The translations under genes were made by a program, and so were the position numbers. Positions 55,602-63,917 of a DNA stretch of 64,000 nucleotides are shown here, in pieces; within the stretch, counting starts at the first letter, position 1; each line of letters opens with the position of its first letter. The stretch comes from Herbihabitans rhizosphaerae (GTDB lineage Bacteria > Actinomycetota > Actinomycetes > Mycobacteriales > Pseudonocardiaceae), in NCBI RefSeq assembly GCF_004216555.1, contig NZ_SGWQ01000018.1, forward strand, positions 29,763-93,762. The letters run 5' to 3'. Under the pieces are notes generated by a model, which searched no databases, was not told the DNA's origin, and saw nothing but the letters and a program-made list of their open reading frames with translations.

Positions 55602-56853
55602 AGCCACAGCAGTCGCAGTCACTGCAGCAATCGCAACAGTCGCACCCGCTGCAGCAGTCGCAGTCGCAGTTGTGGCACCAGCCGGACTTCGGCTCGCCGG
55701 TCCACGGATCCATGTACGGGTCCGCGCAGCAGTACTGGCAGGTGCAGCACAGCAGCAACGCCATACCGCAGCCGGCCGCCGTGCCGCGGCGCTTGCCCCA
55801 CTTGGGACCTTCGGGCTTCTCCGGCCCGCCGGGGCCTCCCGGGCCACCGGGACCGCCGGGCGGCGGCGGGCCGGGCTGCCACCCCGGCGGCGGAGGTGGC
55901 GGAGGCGGGCGCCAGCCGGGCGGCGGGGGCGGACCCGGGCGTGGCGGAGGCGGTGGGCGGTGGCCGTGTCCCTGCCCGTGTCCCTGGGGCTGACCGTGCA
56001 GGTGGCCGAAGGTCCGCGTGACGGCTTGGCGCAGTTCGTGCACGAGCAGCGCGTGCACCAGCGCGCTGTCGGCGAAGGTCGCCTCGCGCAGGGCCAGCTG
56101 CACGCCGAGCACCGCGTCCTTGCACAGCCGCAGCGCCTCGTCGTAGGCGGTCTGGGTGGCCAGCAACGGGTTCCACGCACCGGTGGCGGCGTCCTCGGTG
56201 AGGTCCTCCACCGCGTCGAGCAGGTGCGCCACCCGCCCGAACATGCGGCCGGCCTCGCGCAGCGGCGCCACGTTCTCCGGGCGGCCGGCGAGCACCGCGG
56301 TGTGCGCGAACGCCTCGGCGGTCGCCGTCTCGGTCGGCTCGGTGGCCAGCAGCACCGAGCTGCCCAGCCCCACCTCCGACTCCACCAGTTCCTGCCGGGT
56401 GACCGCGTCGAGCAGGACGGCGGTGTCGAACCCGATCCGCGAGCCGGTCTCCCCGCCTTGGCGCGCCCACCGGGTGGCGACCGTGCGCGCCATGCCGGCC
56501 ACCACGGGACGGCGGAACGGGCCGTCGCCGTCGAGCACGTGGTCGCGCACCTTGGCCGAGGCGAGCACGAGCGACACGGACGCGGCGAGCCGGGCACCCT
56601 CGCCCTGTGCCACCTTCGCCACGCGCAGGCCGCGCAGCGGGCACGGCCCGGCCAGCCTGCGGTCCGACGCTCCACTCGCCGACTGGGCCTCGACGAGCGC
56701 GGAGATCACCAGGCCGTCGTAGTTGGTGACACAGCGCGCGAGTTGGCCGTGGTCGTCGCGCAGCGCGAGACACAGCCCGCAGAGGTGAGCCAGCCACGAC
56801 TGCCGCAATCCGGGCGACAGCCGATGTTTGCAGGGCTTGATGATCCCGAACAT
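55591..56853 (-). CDS. DUF5685-type protein with proline-rich linker and extreme cysteine tail
   Basis: 420 aa. The N-terminal 290 residues (MFGIIKPCKHRL, LAHLCGLCLALRDDHGQ, GPCPLRGLR) carry Cys pairs and match the actinobacterial DUF5685 family. Residues about 295-350 are nearly all Pro/Gly with His. The C-terminus holds 21 Cys in its last 60 residues, 15 of them in the final 28, alternating with Asp. It looks metal-binding or multiply disulphide/lipid-linked. Unknown role. Confidence 0.85.
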   Translation of the reverse strand: MFGIIKPCKHRLSPGLRQSWLAHLCGLCLALRDDHGQLARCVTNYDGLVISALVEAQSASGASDRRLAGPCPLRGLRVAKVAQGEGARLAASVSLVLASAKVRDHVLDGDGPFRRPVVAGMARTVATRWARQGGETGSRIGFDTAVLLDAVTRQELVESEVGLGSSVLLATEPTETATAEAFAHTAVLAGRPENVAPLREAGRMFGRVAHLLDAVEDLTEDAATGAWNPLLATQTAYDEALRLCKDAVLGVQLALREATFADSALVHALLVHELRQAVTRTFGHLHGQPQGHGQGHGHRPPPPPRPGPPPPPGWRPPPPPPPPGWQPGPPPPGGPGGPGGPGGPEKPEGPKWGKRRGTAAGCGMALLLCCTCQYCCADPYMDPWTGEPKSGWCHNCDCDCCSGCDCCDCCSDCDCCGCDC

Positions 56854-56970
56854 GGCACCCCTCGGGTCCAGTGATCAACGCGTGAACGCGCGAGATCGTA
56901 TCCACATTCACCCGTTCGGACGCGTGGAATGCACGAACAGACGTCGCGAGGGTGATCGAGGATGTGAACG

Positions 56971-57552
56971 ATGGCGTCGATGAGTGCTATTCGCGACGCC
57001 GTGCCCCTGTCCGCCCCACGTGAGAACGTCGAGGCTGTGCGCCACATCCACCGCCCGAAGGTCGAGGTGTTCGACACCGAGGCCGGCACCAACACCGACC
57101 CGAAAGGGTTCGTGCGGGCGGTCGACGAGTACCGGATGACCGACTTCGGCCTGTACATGGCGCGCGCGATGCCCGGCCACCCGCGGATGCGCTACATGGT
57201 GTCCTGGCTGCTCCCTGACCTGGGACTACGGGTGAACGACTGGCGGTGGCACCCGGGGCACGAGGAGGAGTTGGACTTCTACGTCGACGTCGTGGACATC
57301 GAGCGGGACGGGCCGACGTGGCACACCCGTGACCTTTACCTCGACGTCACCGTGTACACAGGTAGGCGGCTGGAGGTACTCGACACCGACGAGCTCCTGG
57401 CCGCCGTGCTGGCGGGGCTGATCGACGCGGACGCCGCCCAGCGCGCACTGGAGCGTGTCAACCGGACGGTCGACGGGCTAGCGTCGCACGGGTACGACGT
57501 CGGCGAATGGCTTGCCCCGCAAGGGATCCATCTCACGTGGCCGCCCAAATAG
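56971..57552 (+). CDS. DUF402-domain protein
   Basis: 193 aa. RYMVSWLLPDLGLRVNDWRW, DFYVDVVDIER and LYLDVTVYTGRRLEVLDTDEL match the DUF402/FomD-like nucleotide-phosphatase barrel, with the Asp residues that usually bind metal present. First of two tandem paralogues. ATG 56971 with GAGGA upstream. Confidence 0.85.
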   Translation: MASMSAIRDAVPLSAPRENVEAVRHIHRPKVEVFDTEAGTNTDPKGFVRAVDEYRMTDFGLYMARAMPGHPRMRYMVSWLLPDLGLRVNDWRWHPGHEEELDFYVDVVDIERDGPTWHTRDLYLDVTVYTGRRLEVLDTDELLAAVLAGLIDADAAQRALERVNRTVDGLASHGYDVGEWLAPQGIHLTWPPK

Positions 57553-57616
57553 CGGCTTGGTAACGAATCTCGGCCGGTGATCACGCGGCGCACGGTTACC
57601 GCTACGCTCTGGCGGC

Positions 57617-58135
57617 GTGGGAACGGTCATCACGCCTCAGCTGATCGACATCATCGATCCGGTTTCCGCGGTTCGCACCTATTCGTCCGGCACGGTGCAG
57701 AGACTGCGGACCTGCGAGATCGAGCGGTGGGGCCTGCGCGTGGAATGTCCCACGCCCGACGATCCGTTCCACGATCTCGAGGTCAGCTGGCTGCTGCCGG
57801 ATCTGAACCTCCGGCTGACCCACCAGCGGCCACGCTCCCGGCACGCGCGCCGCGAGCCGAGCGTGCTGACCGCGGTGCGGATCTACCGCGCCGGCCAGGC
57901 CTGGCGCACCACCGACCTGCTGCTCGGGCTGTCGGCGATGGGCGGCCGGACCGCGCGGATCGTCCAGTGCGAGGAGTTCGCCGCGGCGGTGGCCGGGCGG
58001 GTGCTGCGGCCGGGTGACGCGAACCTGGCGCTGCACACGGTGCACAAGACGCTCGAGGAGCTCAGCCACTTCCGGCACGACGTCGGCGCGTGGCTGTCGG
58101 CCAAGCACATCTTCGAGGTCTGGCCTCCGTTCTGA
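57617..58135 (+). CDS. DUF402-like paralogue lacking conserved Asp residues
   Basis: 172 aa, second tandem copy; shares SWLLPDLNLRL and the C-terminal HDVGAWLSAKHIF with its neighbour. At the putative metal site it has VLTAVRIYRAG and LLLGLSAMGG where the first copy has DFYVDVV and LYLDVTV, so hydrolase activity is unlikely. GTG start. Confidence 0.83.
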   Translation: MGTVITPQLIDIIDPVSAVRTYSSGTVQRLRTCEIERWGLRVECPTPDDPFHDLEVSWLLPDLNLRLTHQRPRSRHARREPSVLTAVRIYRAGQAWRTTDLLLGLSAMGGRTARIVQCEEFAAAVAGRVLRPGDANLALHTVHKTLEELSHFRHDVGAWLSAKHIFEVWPPF

Positions 58136-58157
58136 CGGTCTACAGTGGACATCCACA

Positions 58158-58363
58158 ATGGACAATGAGACGCCCACCGAGTTCCGCACGGGATCGGCAA
58201 GGTCGCGCGCCGCGAGCTGGCGCTGAACGGCTACACCCGGTACGACAAGCTGACCGCCGTCAGTGCCGCCGAGCTGCTGCGGATTCACGGGATCGGGCCC
58301 AAGTCGATCCGAATCCTGCGCGCGGAGCTGGCCGAACGGGGCCTCTCGTTCGCCGGTGACTAG
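58158..58363 (+). pseudogene. Frameshifted helix-hairpin-helix (HhH) small protein gene
   Basis: ATG 58158 reads MDNETPTEF and then stops at 58226 in its own frame. One frame over, a clean HhH domain (IGKVARRELAL ... ELLRIHGIGPKSIRILRAEL) runs to a TAG at 58361-58363 but has no start codon after an upstream stop. A single lost base near 58178-58186 would join them. Likely a decayed (or mis-sequenced) DNA-binding protein gene. Its stop still overlaps the convergent PNPOx gene by 4 nt. Confidence 0.72.
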
Positions 58364-58836
58364 AGGCTGATCGCGACGCGCCGGTCGATGCCGGTGCCGT
58401 GCACCGGATGCCGGCCCGGCACGTGTACCTCGTGCTCGCTGACCCGCGCGCGATACAGCCGCAGGTCGCCCGGCGCGCGCAACTCGTCGGCGGTGAACGC
58501 GCGCAGACCGGCGAACTGTCGCCCGTTGGCCGCGTCCAGGCACGACTCCAGCTCGTCGTCGGGCACCTGCTCGGCGCTGGCGATCAGGTACACCGCCTGG
58601 CCGGCGCCGATCTCGGCAGTCGAGTCGAAGATGACGATGCTGATCTCGGGGCGCTCGGCGATGTTGCGCGAGTGGTGCGACTCGGGTGAGGAGAACCAGT
58701 ACACCAGCGAGAAGCCGTCCGGGGCGAAGTACACCGGTGACACCCTGGGCCGGCCGTCCGGGTCGACGGTGCCCAGCACCATGTACCGGTTGGCGTCGAT
58801 GAGCGTGCGCGCCTGCTCGGCGAGGTCGTCGGTCAC
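58360..58836 (-). CDS. Pyridoxamine 5'-phosphate oxidase-family flavoprotein
   Basis: 158 aa split-barrel FMN-binding fold: MVLGTVDPDGRPRVSPVYFAPDG, VYWFSSPESHHSRNI. Common actinobacterial family (PF01243 type); the precise substrate is unknown. GTG 58836. Divergent from the ABC transporter, with a 20-bp palindrome between. Confidence 0.88.
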   Translation of the reverse strand: MTDDLAEQARTLIDANRYMVLGTVDPDGRPRVSPVYFAPDGFSLVYWFSSPESHHSRNIAERPEISIVIFDSTAEIGAGQAVYLIASAEQVPDDELESCLDAANGRQFAGLRAFTADELRAPGDLRLYRARVSEHEVHVPGRHPVHGTGIDRRVAISL

Positions 58837-58864
58837 CCGGCCATTGTCCCCAGTGGACGGTCCG

Positions 58865-58884
58865 GGTCAACCGATCGGTTGACC
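58865..58884. promoter_or_regulatory. 20-bp perfect palindrome, candidate operator
   Basis: GGTCAACCGATCGGTTGACC, fully symmetric, 28 nt from the PNPOx start and 78 nt from the ABC ATPase start. The length and perfection are typical of TetR-family operators, but no such regulator lies next to it. Confidence 0.78.
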
Positions 58885-58962
58885 GGCGGTCAGTCCGAGC
58901 CGCCTGGACGTGTAGCCGCGCGGGCGATCCGGCGGACCCGTCTCGGCGGCACTCTTCTTGTC

Positions 58963-59871
58963 ATGGCGATCATCGAAGTACGAGACCTCGTCAAGAGGTA
59001 CGGGGACACCACCGCGGTGGACGGGGTGTCGTTCTCCGTCGAGGAGGGCGAGATCTTCGGAATCCTCGGCCCGAACGGCGCGGGGAAGACCACCACGGTC
59101 GAGTGCATCGAGGGGCTCAGGACCCGCGACGGCGGATCGATCTCGGTCCTGGGCCACGACCCGGCCGACGACTCGACGGAACTGCGTGAAGTGCTCGGCG
59201 CGCAGCTGCAGGAGAGCCAGCTGCCGGACAAGATCAAGGTGCGCGAGGCGCTGGAGCTGTACAGCTCCTTCTACCGCTCCCCTGCGGACTGGAACCGGCT
59301 GCTGGAGATCCTGGGGCTGACCGAGAAGAGGGAGACGCAGTTCCGCCGGTTGTCCGGCGGCCAGAAGCAGCGGCTGTCGATCGCGCTGGCGCTGATCGGC
59401 ACCCCCAAGATCGCGGTGCTGGACGAACTCACCACCGGGCTGGACCCGGCCGCGCGCCGGGACACCTGGAGCCTGATCGAGAACGTCCGCGACTCCGGCG
59501 TGACGATCCTGCTCGTTACGCACTTCATGGAGGAGGCCGAGCGGCTCTGCGACCGGCTGGCCGTGATCGACTCCGGGAAGGTCGTCGCGGTGGACAGCCC
59601 GGCCGGGCTCGTGTCCACAGTGGACGACGAGCAGCGGATCAGGTTCCGGCCGTCCGCGCCGCTGGACGAGCGGCTGCTGCTGGACCTGCCGGACGTGTGC
59701 GACGTGCAGCGCGCCGGCTCGCACATCGTGGTCACCGGCAACGGCAACGCGCTCAACGCGGTGACGTCGCTGTTGGCGCGCAAGCAGATCATCGCCGCGG
59801 AGCTGCGGGTCGAACAGGCGAGCCTGGACGACGCCTTCCTCGCGCTCACCGGCCGCAAGATCGACAACTGA
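58963..59871 (+). CDS. ABC transporter ATP-binding subunit
   Basis: 302 aa. Walker A GPNGAGKTT at 36-44, signature LSGGQKQRL, Walker B IAVLDELTTGLD. The C-terminal ~80 residues resemble drug-exporter ATPases (DrrA type). Pairs with the permease 11 nt downstream. ATG 58963. Contains a GTCCACAGTGGAC element at 59613. Confidence 0.94.
   Translation: MAIIEVRDLVKRYGDTTAVDGVSFSVEEGEIFGILGPNGAGKTTTVECIEGLRTRDGGSISVLGHDPADDSTELREVLGAQLQESQLPDKIKVREALELYSSFYRSPADWNRLLEILGLTEKRETQFRRLSGGQKQRLSIALALIGTPKIAVLDELTTGLDPAARRDTWSLIENVRDSGVTILLVTHFMEEAERLCDRLAVIDSGKVVAVDSPAGLVSTVDDEQRIRFRPSAPLDERLLLDLPDVCDVQRAGSHIVVTGNGNALNAVTSLLARKQIIAAELRVEQASLDDAFLALTGRKIDN
59613..59625. repeat. GTCCACWGTGGAC element (in ABC ATPase)
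   Basis: Exact copy, TCC ACA GTG GAC, in the sequence VSTVDDEQ. Confidence 0.85.
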
Positions 59872-59882
59872 GGGGGAAGACG

Positions 59883-60623
59883 ATGACCGGACTGGCCAAG
59901 CTGACCACGACCGAGGCGAAGCTGTTCTTCCGGGAACCGGCAGGAGTGTTCTTCATCCTGGTGTTCCCGGTGCTGCTGCTGTGCGTGCTCGGCGCGATCC
60001 CGGCCTTCCGCGAGCCCGACCCGAACATGGGCGGCGCGCGCACGATCGAGTTGTACGTGCCGATCGTCATCTCGATGACCATCGCGTTGTTCTCGCTGTC
60101 CGGGCTGCCGGGCGAGCTGGCCATGTACCGGGAGCGCGGCATCCTGCGGCGGATCGCCACCACGCCGGTCCGACCGTCGATGATGCTCGCCGCGCAGCTG
60201 ATCGTCTTCATGATCATGGCGATCGGTGTGACCGTGGTGCTGCTCGCCATCGGTCGGCTCGTGTTCGACGTGGATCTGCCCAAGCAGCCGTTGGCCTACT
60301 TCCTGATGTACCTGCTCACCGTGGGGACCATGCTGTCGCTCGGGCTGCTGATCGCCGCCGTGGTGCGCAGCGGCAAGGCGGCCGGCGCGGTCGGCCAGGT
60401 GCTGTTCTTCCCGACGCTGTTCTTCGCCGGCCTGTGGCTGCCGAGGGCCGCGATGCCCGAGGTACTGCGGAACATCTCCGACTTCACGCCGCTCGGGGCC
60501 GGAGTGCAATCATTGACCGACGCCGCGAGCGGCAGCTGGCCGCAGCTGCTGCACGTCCTGGTCATGGTGGCCTGGACGGCGATCACCGCGACCGCGGCGG
60601 CCAAGCTGTTCAAATGGGAATGA
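59883..60623 (+). CDS. ABC-2 type transporter permease
   Basis: 246 aa, six TM helices (GVFFILVFPVLLLCVL, IVISMTIALFSL, AAQLIVFMIMAIGVTVVLLAI, YFLMYLLTVGTMLSLGLLIAAVV, ...). With the preceding ATPase it forms a half-size exporter of the daunorubicin-resistance type. Followed after 7 nt by the histidine kinase of the same operon. Confidence 0.92.
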   Translation: MTGLAKLTTTEAKLFFREPAGVFFILVFPVLLLCVLGAIPAFREPDPNMGGARTIELYVPIVISMTIALFSLSGLPGELAMYRERGILRRIATTPVRPSMMLAAQLIVFMIMAIGVTVVLLAIGRLVFDVDLPKQPLAYFLMYLLTVGTMLSLGLLIAAVVRSGKAAGAVGQVLFFPTLFFAGLWLPRAAMPEVLRNISDFTPLGAGVQSLTDAASGSWPQLLHVLVMVAWTAITATAAAKLFKWE

Positions 60624-60630
60624 GTGTGCG

Positions 60631-62001
60631 ATGAAGACCCCCCACCCCGACGCCGCGGTCACCGCCGTGGATCGGGAGAACGGGTTCGACGTCTGGGAGC
60701 GCCAGGAGAACAAGCTCTTCGCGGCGCTCCCCTATCTCCTGCTGGCCACATCGGTCGTGATCACCCTGCTCCAGTTGGACAGGGTCGGCCACCTCCACAG
60801 CGTCGTGCTGGTCGCGCCGGCCGCGGCGCTGTGGACGATGTGGTGGTACACGCTGCACCCGGAATGGCCGCGTACCCGTCCCGACCTGATGGGGATCTAC
60901 TACGTCGGGTTCCTGGCCTTCTGCGCGGCCCTTGTCGCCGACGCGCCCTGGTTCGCGATCTACGCCTGGGTCGGCTACGTCCACGCGTTCGACTGCCTGC
61001 GGGGCCTGTGGCGGATCCCGGGAATCGGCGCTACCGCGGTCCTGATGGCGACCGCACAGGTGGGCGGTGTGGAGAAGCTCCCGGAAGCCGGGTTGGCGAC
61101 GTGGCTGGTCATCTTCGCGATGAACGCCGCGGTCGCCGGGGCGTTCGCCTACCTCGGTTACCGCACCAGCGAGCAGAACGAGAAGCGCAAGCAGGCCGTC
61201 CATGATCTGGAGGACGCGAACCGCAAGCTCGAGGACGCGCTGGAGGAGAACGCCGGCCTGCACGCGCAGTTGCTCGCCCAGGCGCGAGAGGCCGGCGCGC
61301 TGGACGAGCGGCAGCGGCTGGCCAGCGAGATCCACGACACGCTTGCGCAGGGCTTCACCGGGATCGTCACCCAGTTGCAGGCCGCCGAGCAGGCCAAACA
61401 CGACCCGGTGCGCTGGCAGCGGCACCTGGATACGGCGGCGGCGCTCGCCCGGGAGAACCTGGCCGAGGCGCGACGCTCGGTGCACGCGCTGAGCCCGGAG
61501 GCGCTGGACGCCGCGCCGCTGCCCGATGCGCTGGCCGACGTCGTGCGCCGGTGGTCGGACATCCACGGCGTGCGCGCGGACTTCACCACGACCGGCACGC
61601 CCCGGCCGATGCACCCCGAGCTGGAGGCGACGCTGCTGCGGGTCACACAGGAGGCGCTGTCCAACGTCGGCAAGCACGCGCAGGCGTCGCGGGTCGGGCT
61701 GACACTGTCCTACATGGAGGATCAGATCACGCTCGACGTGCGCGACGACGGCGTGGGGTTCGACCAGAATTCGTTGCCCGGCAACGGAAAGCAGGGCGGC
61801 TTCGGGCTGACCGGGATGCGCCGGCGGTTGCAGCGGCTGGCCGGATCGCTCAGCATCGAGTCCGAAGTGGACGGTGGGACGGCGATCTCCGCGTCGCTGC
61901 CCGCGCTGGAGGCGCCGCAGGACGTGCCGCCGACGCACGCGCCGGACGGGCTGCTCACCATCGACACCTCCGCCTCCATCCAGGAAGGACAGTCCAGGTG
62001 A
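60631..62001 (+). CDS. Sensor histidine kinase, NarL type
   Basis: 456 aa. About five TM segments, a coiled coil (EQNEKRKQAVHDLEDANRKL, near 185-215), HisKA_3 with phosphoacceptor His in SEIHDTLAQGFTGI, and HATPase_c ending GGFGLTGMRRRLQRLAG. The stop overlaps the response regulator start (GTGA). The exporter + two-component layout suggests self-regulated drug or peptide resistance (BceAB/LiaRS-like logic). Confidence 0.93.
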   Translation: MKTPHPDAAVTAVDRENGFDVWERQENKLFAALPYLLLATSVVITLLQLDRVGHLHSVVLVAPAAALWTMWWYTLHPEWPRTRPDLMGIYYVGFLAFCAALVADAPWFAIYAWVGYVHAFDCLRGLWRIPGIGATAVLMATAQVGGVEKLPEAGLATWLVIFAMNAAVAGAFAYLGYRTSEQNEKRKQAVHDLEDANRKLEDALEENAGLHAQLLAQAREAGALDERQRLASEIHDTLAQGFTGIVTQLQAAEQAKHDPVRWQRHLDTAAALARENLAEARRSVHALSPEALDAAPLPDALADVVRRWSDIHGVRADFTTTGTPRPMHPELEATLLRVTQEALSNVGKHAQASRVGLTLSYMEDQITLDVRDDGVGFDQNSLPGNGKQGGFGLTGMRRRLQRLAGSLSIESEVDGGTAISASLPALEAPQDVPPTHAPDGLLTIDTSASIQEGQSR

Positions 62002-62630
62002 CGATCAGGCTGCTGATCACTGATGACCACCCGATCGTTCGGGACGGGTTGCGCGGGATCTTCACGGTGGACGAAGGCTTCGAGGTCGTGGGTGAGGCGG
62101 CGGACGGCACTGAGGCGGTGACCCTGGCCGAGAAACTGCGGCCGGACGTGGTGCTGATGGATCTTCGTATGCCCGGGGCCGATGGCGTCTCGGCGATCAC
62201 GGAGCTGGCGGCGCGGGGGAATCCGGCGAAAGTGCTCGTGCTGACGACGTATGACACGGACTCGGATGTGCTGCCGGCGATCGAGGCTGGTGCGACGGGG
62301 TATCTGCTGAAGGACGCGCCTCGGGAGGAGTTGTTCCGTGCGGTGCGGGCGGCGGCTCGGGGTGAGGCGGTGTTGTCGCCGGCGGTGGCGAGTCGGCTGA
62401 TCGGGCAGATGCGGGCGCCGGCGAAGGAGCCGTTGTCTGCGCGTGAGTTGGAGGTGCTGGGGCTGATCGCGGATGGGCGCACGAATAAGGATGCGGCGCG
62501 GAAGTTGTTCATCAGTGAGGCGACGGTGAAGACGCATCTGCTGCATGTGTATGCGAAGTTGGGGGTGAACGATCGGGCGGCCGCGGTGGCACAGGCTTTC
62601 AAGCTTGGTCTGCTGGGTGGTGGCTCGTAG
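61998..62630 (+). CDS. LuxR/NarL-family response regulator
   Basis: 210 aa. Receiver domain with acidic pocket D9/D10 and phosphoacceptor D55 (VLMDLRMPG), C-terminal LuxR HTH (LSARELEVLGLIADGRTNKDAARKL, TVKTHLLHVYAKLGV). GTG start coupled to the kinase. From about 62200 onwards codons ending in T or TTG/AAT/TAT become common, unlike the first half or the neighbours. Confidence 0.94.
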   Translation: MTIRLLITDDHPIVRDGLRGIFTVDEGFEVVGEAADGTEAVTLAEKLRPDVVLMDLRMPGADGVSAITELAARGNPAKVLVLTTYDTDSDVLPAIEAGATGYLLKDAPREELFRAVRAAARGEAVLSPAVASRLIGQMRAPAKEPLSARELEVLGLIADGRTNKDAARKLFISEATVKTHLLHVYAKLGVNDRAAAVAQAFKLGLLGGGS

Positions 62631-62634
62631 GTTC

Positions 62635-62675
62635 GCGAGTTCCGCGCTGTGCACTGGCGAGTTCCGCGCTATGCA
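62635..62675. repeat. Tandem 22-bp repeat
   Basis: GCGAGTTCCGCGCTGTGCA (62635-62653) and GCGAGTTCCGCGCTATGCA (62657-62675), 18 of 19 identical, 22 nt apart. Begins 4 nt after the response-regulator stop. Confidence 0.8.
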
Positions 62676-62732
62676 TCGGCGTGGGGGTGGCTCCTGGGGT
62701 GGCACTGGGGGTGTGGCGGCGCGGAATTGTGC

Positions 62733-62819
62733 GGGCCGATACTCACAAGTCAAGGGCGCCTACGGCGTCGCTACGCGACTCGCTTCGCTCGCCCTGGACT
62801 TGTGAGCCTCGATCGGCCC
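62733..62819. repeat. Long imperfect inverted repeat (REP/MITE-like)
   Basis: Outer arms GGGCCGAT / ATCGGCCC (62733, 62812) and inner arms CTCACAAGTCAAGGGCG / CGCCCTGGACTTGTGAG (62742-62758, 62790-62806; one mismatch) enclose a 31-nt centre. No coding potential; looks like a small palindromic mobile or REP-type element. Confidence 0.7.
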
Positions 62820-62836
62820 TAACGGCTGGCGCTACG

Positions 62837-62857
62837 GGCAGGCTCCGCCTGCCTTTT
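62837..62857. terminator. Hairpin followed by TTTT
   Basis: GGCAGGC - TCC - GCCTGCC (62837-62853) then TTTT, nested in a wider ACGGGCA/TGCCCGT pairing. It has an intrinsic-terminator shape but lies 200 nt from the last plus-strand gene, so it may belong to the repeat element. Confidence 0.6.
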
Positions 62858-62933
62858 GCCCGTACCGCGCCGCCACACCTTTCTGCTTTCGATTCACCCC
62901 ATAGTGGCCGGTCGAATTGGGTAGAATCGAGGT

Positions 62934-63917
62934 ATGAGGGGACAGCAACTCATCGACGAGCTCCGGGCTCGCGAAACCCACATTCGACAACTCGAATACG
63001 AGCGACTTCAACTCGTCCACGAAATCCATGAGCAAGGCCTCGCGAAAGAAATGGGCGCCTACTCCACGGCATCGTTCCTGCGGGACACGGTGCGGATCTC
63101 ACCCGCCGACGCACGACGGCGAGTAGCCGACGCCAACGCCCTGTTCGGCTCCACCACACTGACCGGCCAACCCATCGAAGCGCAGCTCCCCGTCACGGCG
63201 CAGGCACTCGCCGACGGCGTGATCAGCCGAGACCACGTACAGATCGTGCGCACCACCATCGACAAACTCCCAGCCGAGCACCACGCCGACGTCGAACAAC
63301 TCCTCGTGGACGAAGCCCACCGCTTCGACCCCGTGAAACTCGGCAAGCTCGCCCTCCGGACGAGGGCTCACCTGCAGCCCGAACAGGTTGTCCTGGAAGA
63401 GCAAGCTGCCCGCAAGCGCATGGAATTCTCCATGATCGAAGACATCGACGGCACCATCCTCCTACGCGGACGACTCTCACCCGAATGCGCCGAAGTGTTG
63501 AAAGCAGCACTCTCACCACTGGCGAAACCCGCCGGAAAAGACGACAACCGATCCGCCACACGGCGATGGGCCGACGCGCTCATCGAGTTGGCGCACCGCA
63601 TCCTCAACTCAGACACACTCCCCCAAGACGGCGGCCGGCGGCCGCACCTGGCGATCACGATTTCTTACGAACAACTCCGCGACCAGATCGGCCTCGGCCG
63701 AGGCGACTTCGGAGCACTCATCACCCCACAAACCATTCGGCAGTTCGCCTGCGACGCGGGCATCACACCCATCGTGTTGAACAGCGAAGGCCAACCACTC
63801 GACGTCGGACGCGAAGAACGACTCGTCACCAAGGCCATTCGAGCCGCACTCATCGCCCGCGATAAGGGCTGCTCATTTCCTGGGTGCGACCGGCCACCAG
63901 AATGGCAATACCACTAA
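62934..63917 (+). pseudogene. DUF222/HNH endonuclease (13E12-type), 3'-truncated
   Basis: 327 aa of a DUF222 protein (RGQQLIDELRARETHIRQLEYE...). The HNH domain has just begun (GCSFPGCDRPPEWQ) when the frame stops; the HNH His/Asn residues and the final ~60 aa are absent. Family members are plentiful repetitive genes in actinobacteria. Codon choice (many ...CA/TCA-type third bases) differs from the core genes. Cut off where AT-rich DNA begins. Confidence 0.85.
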
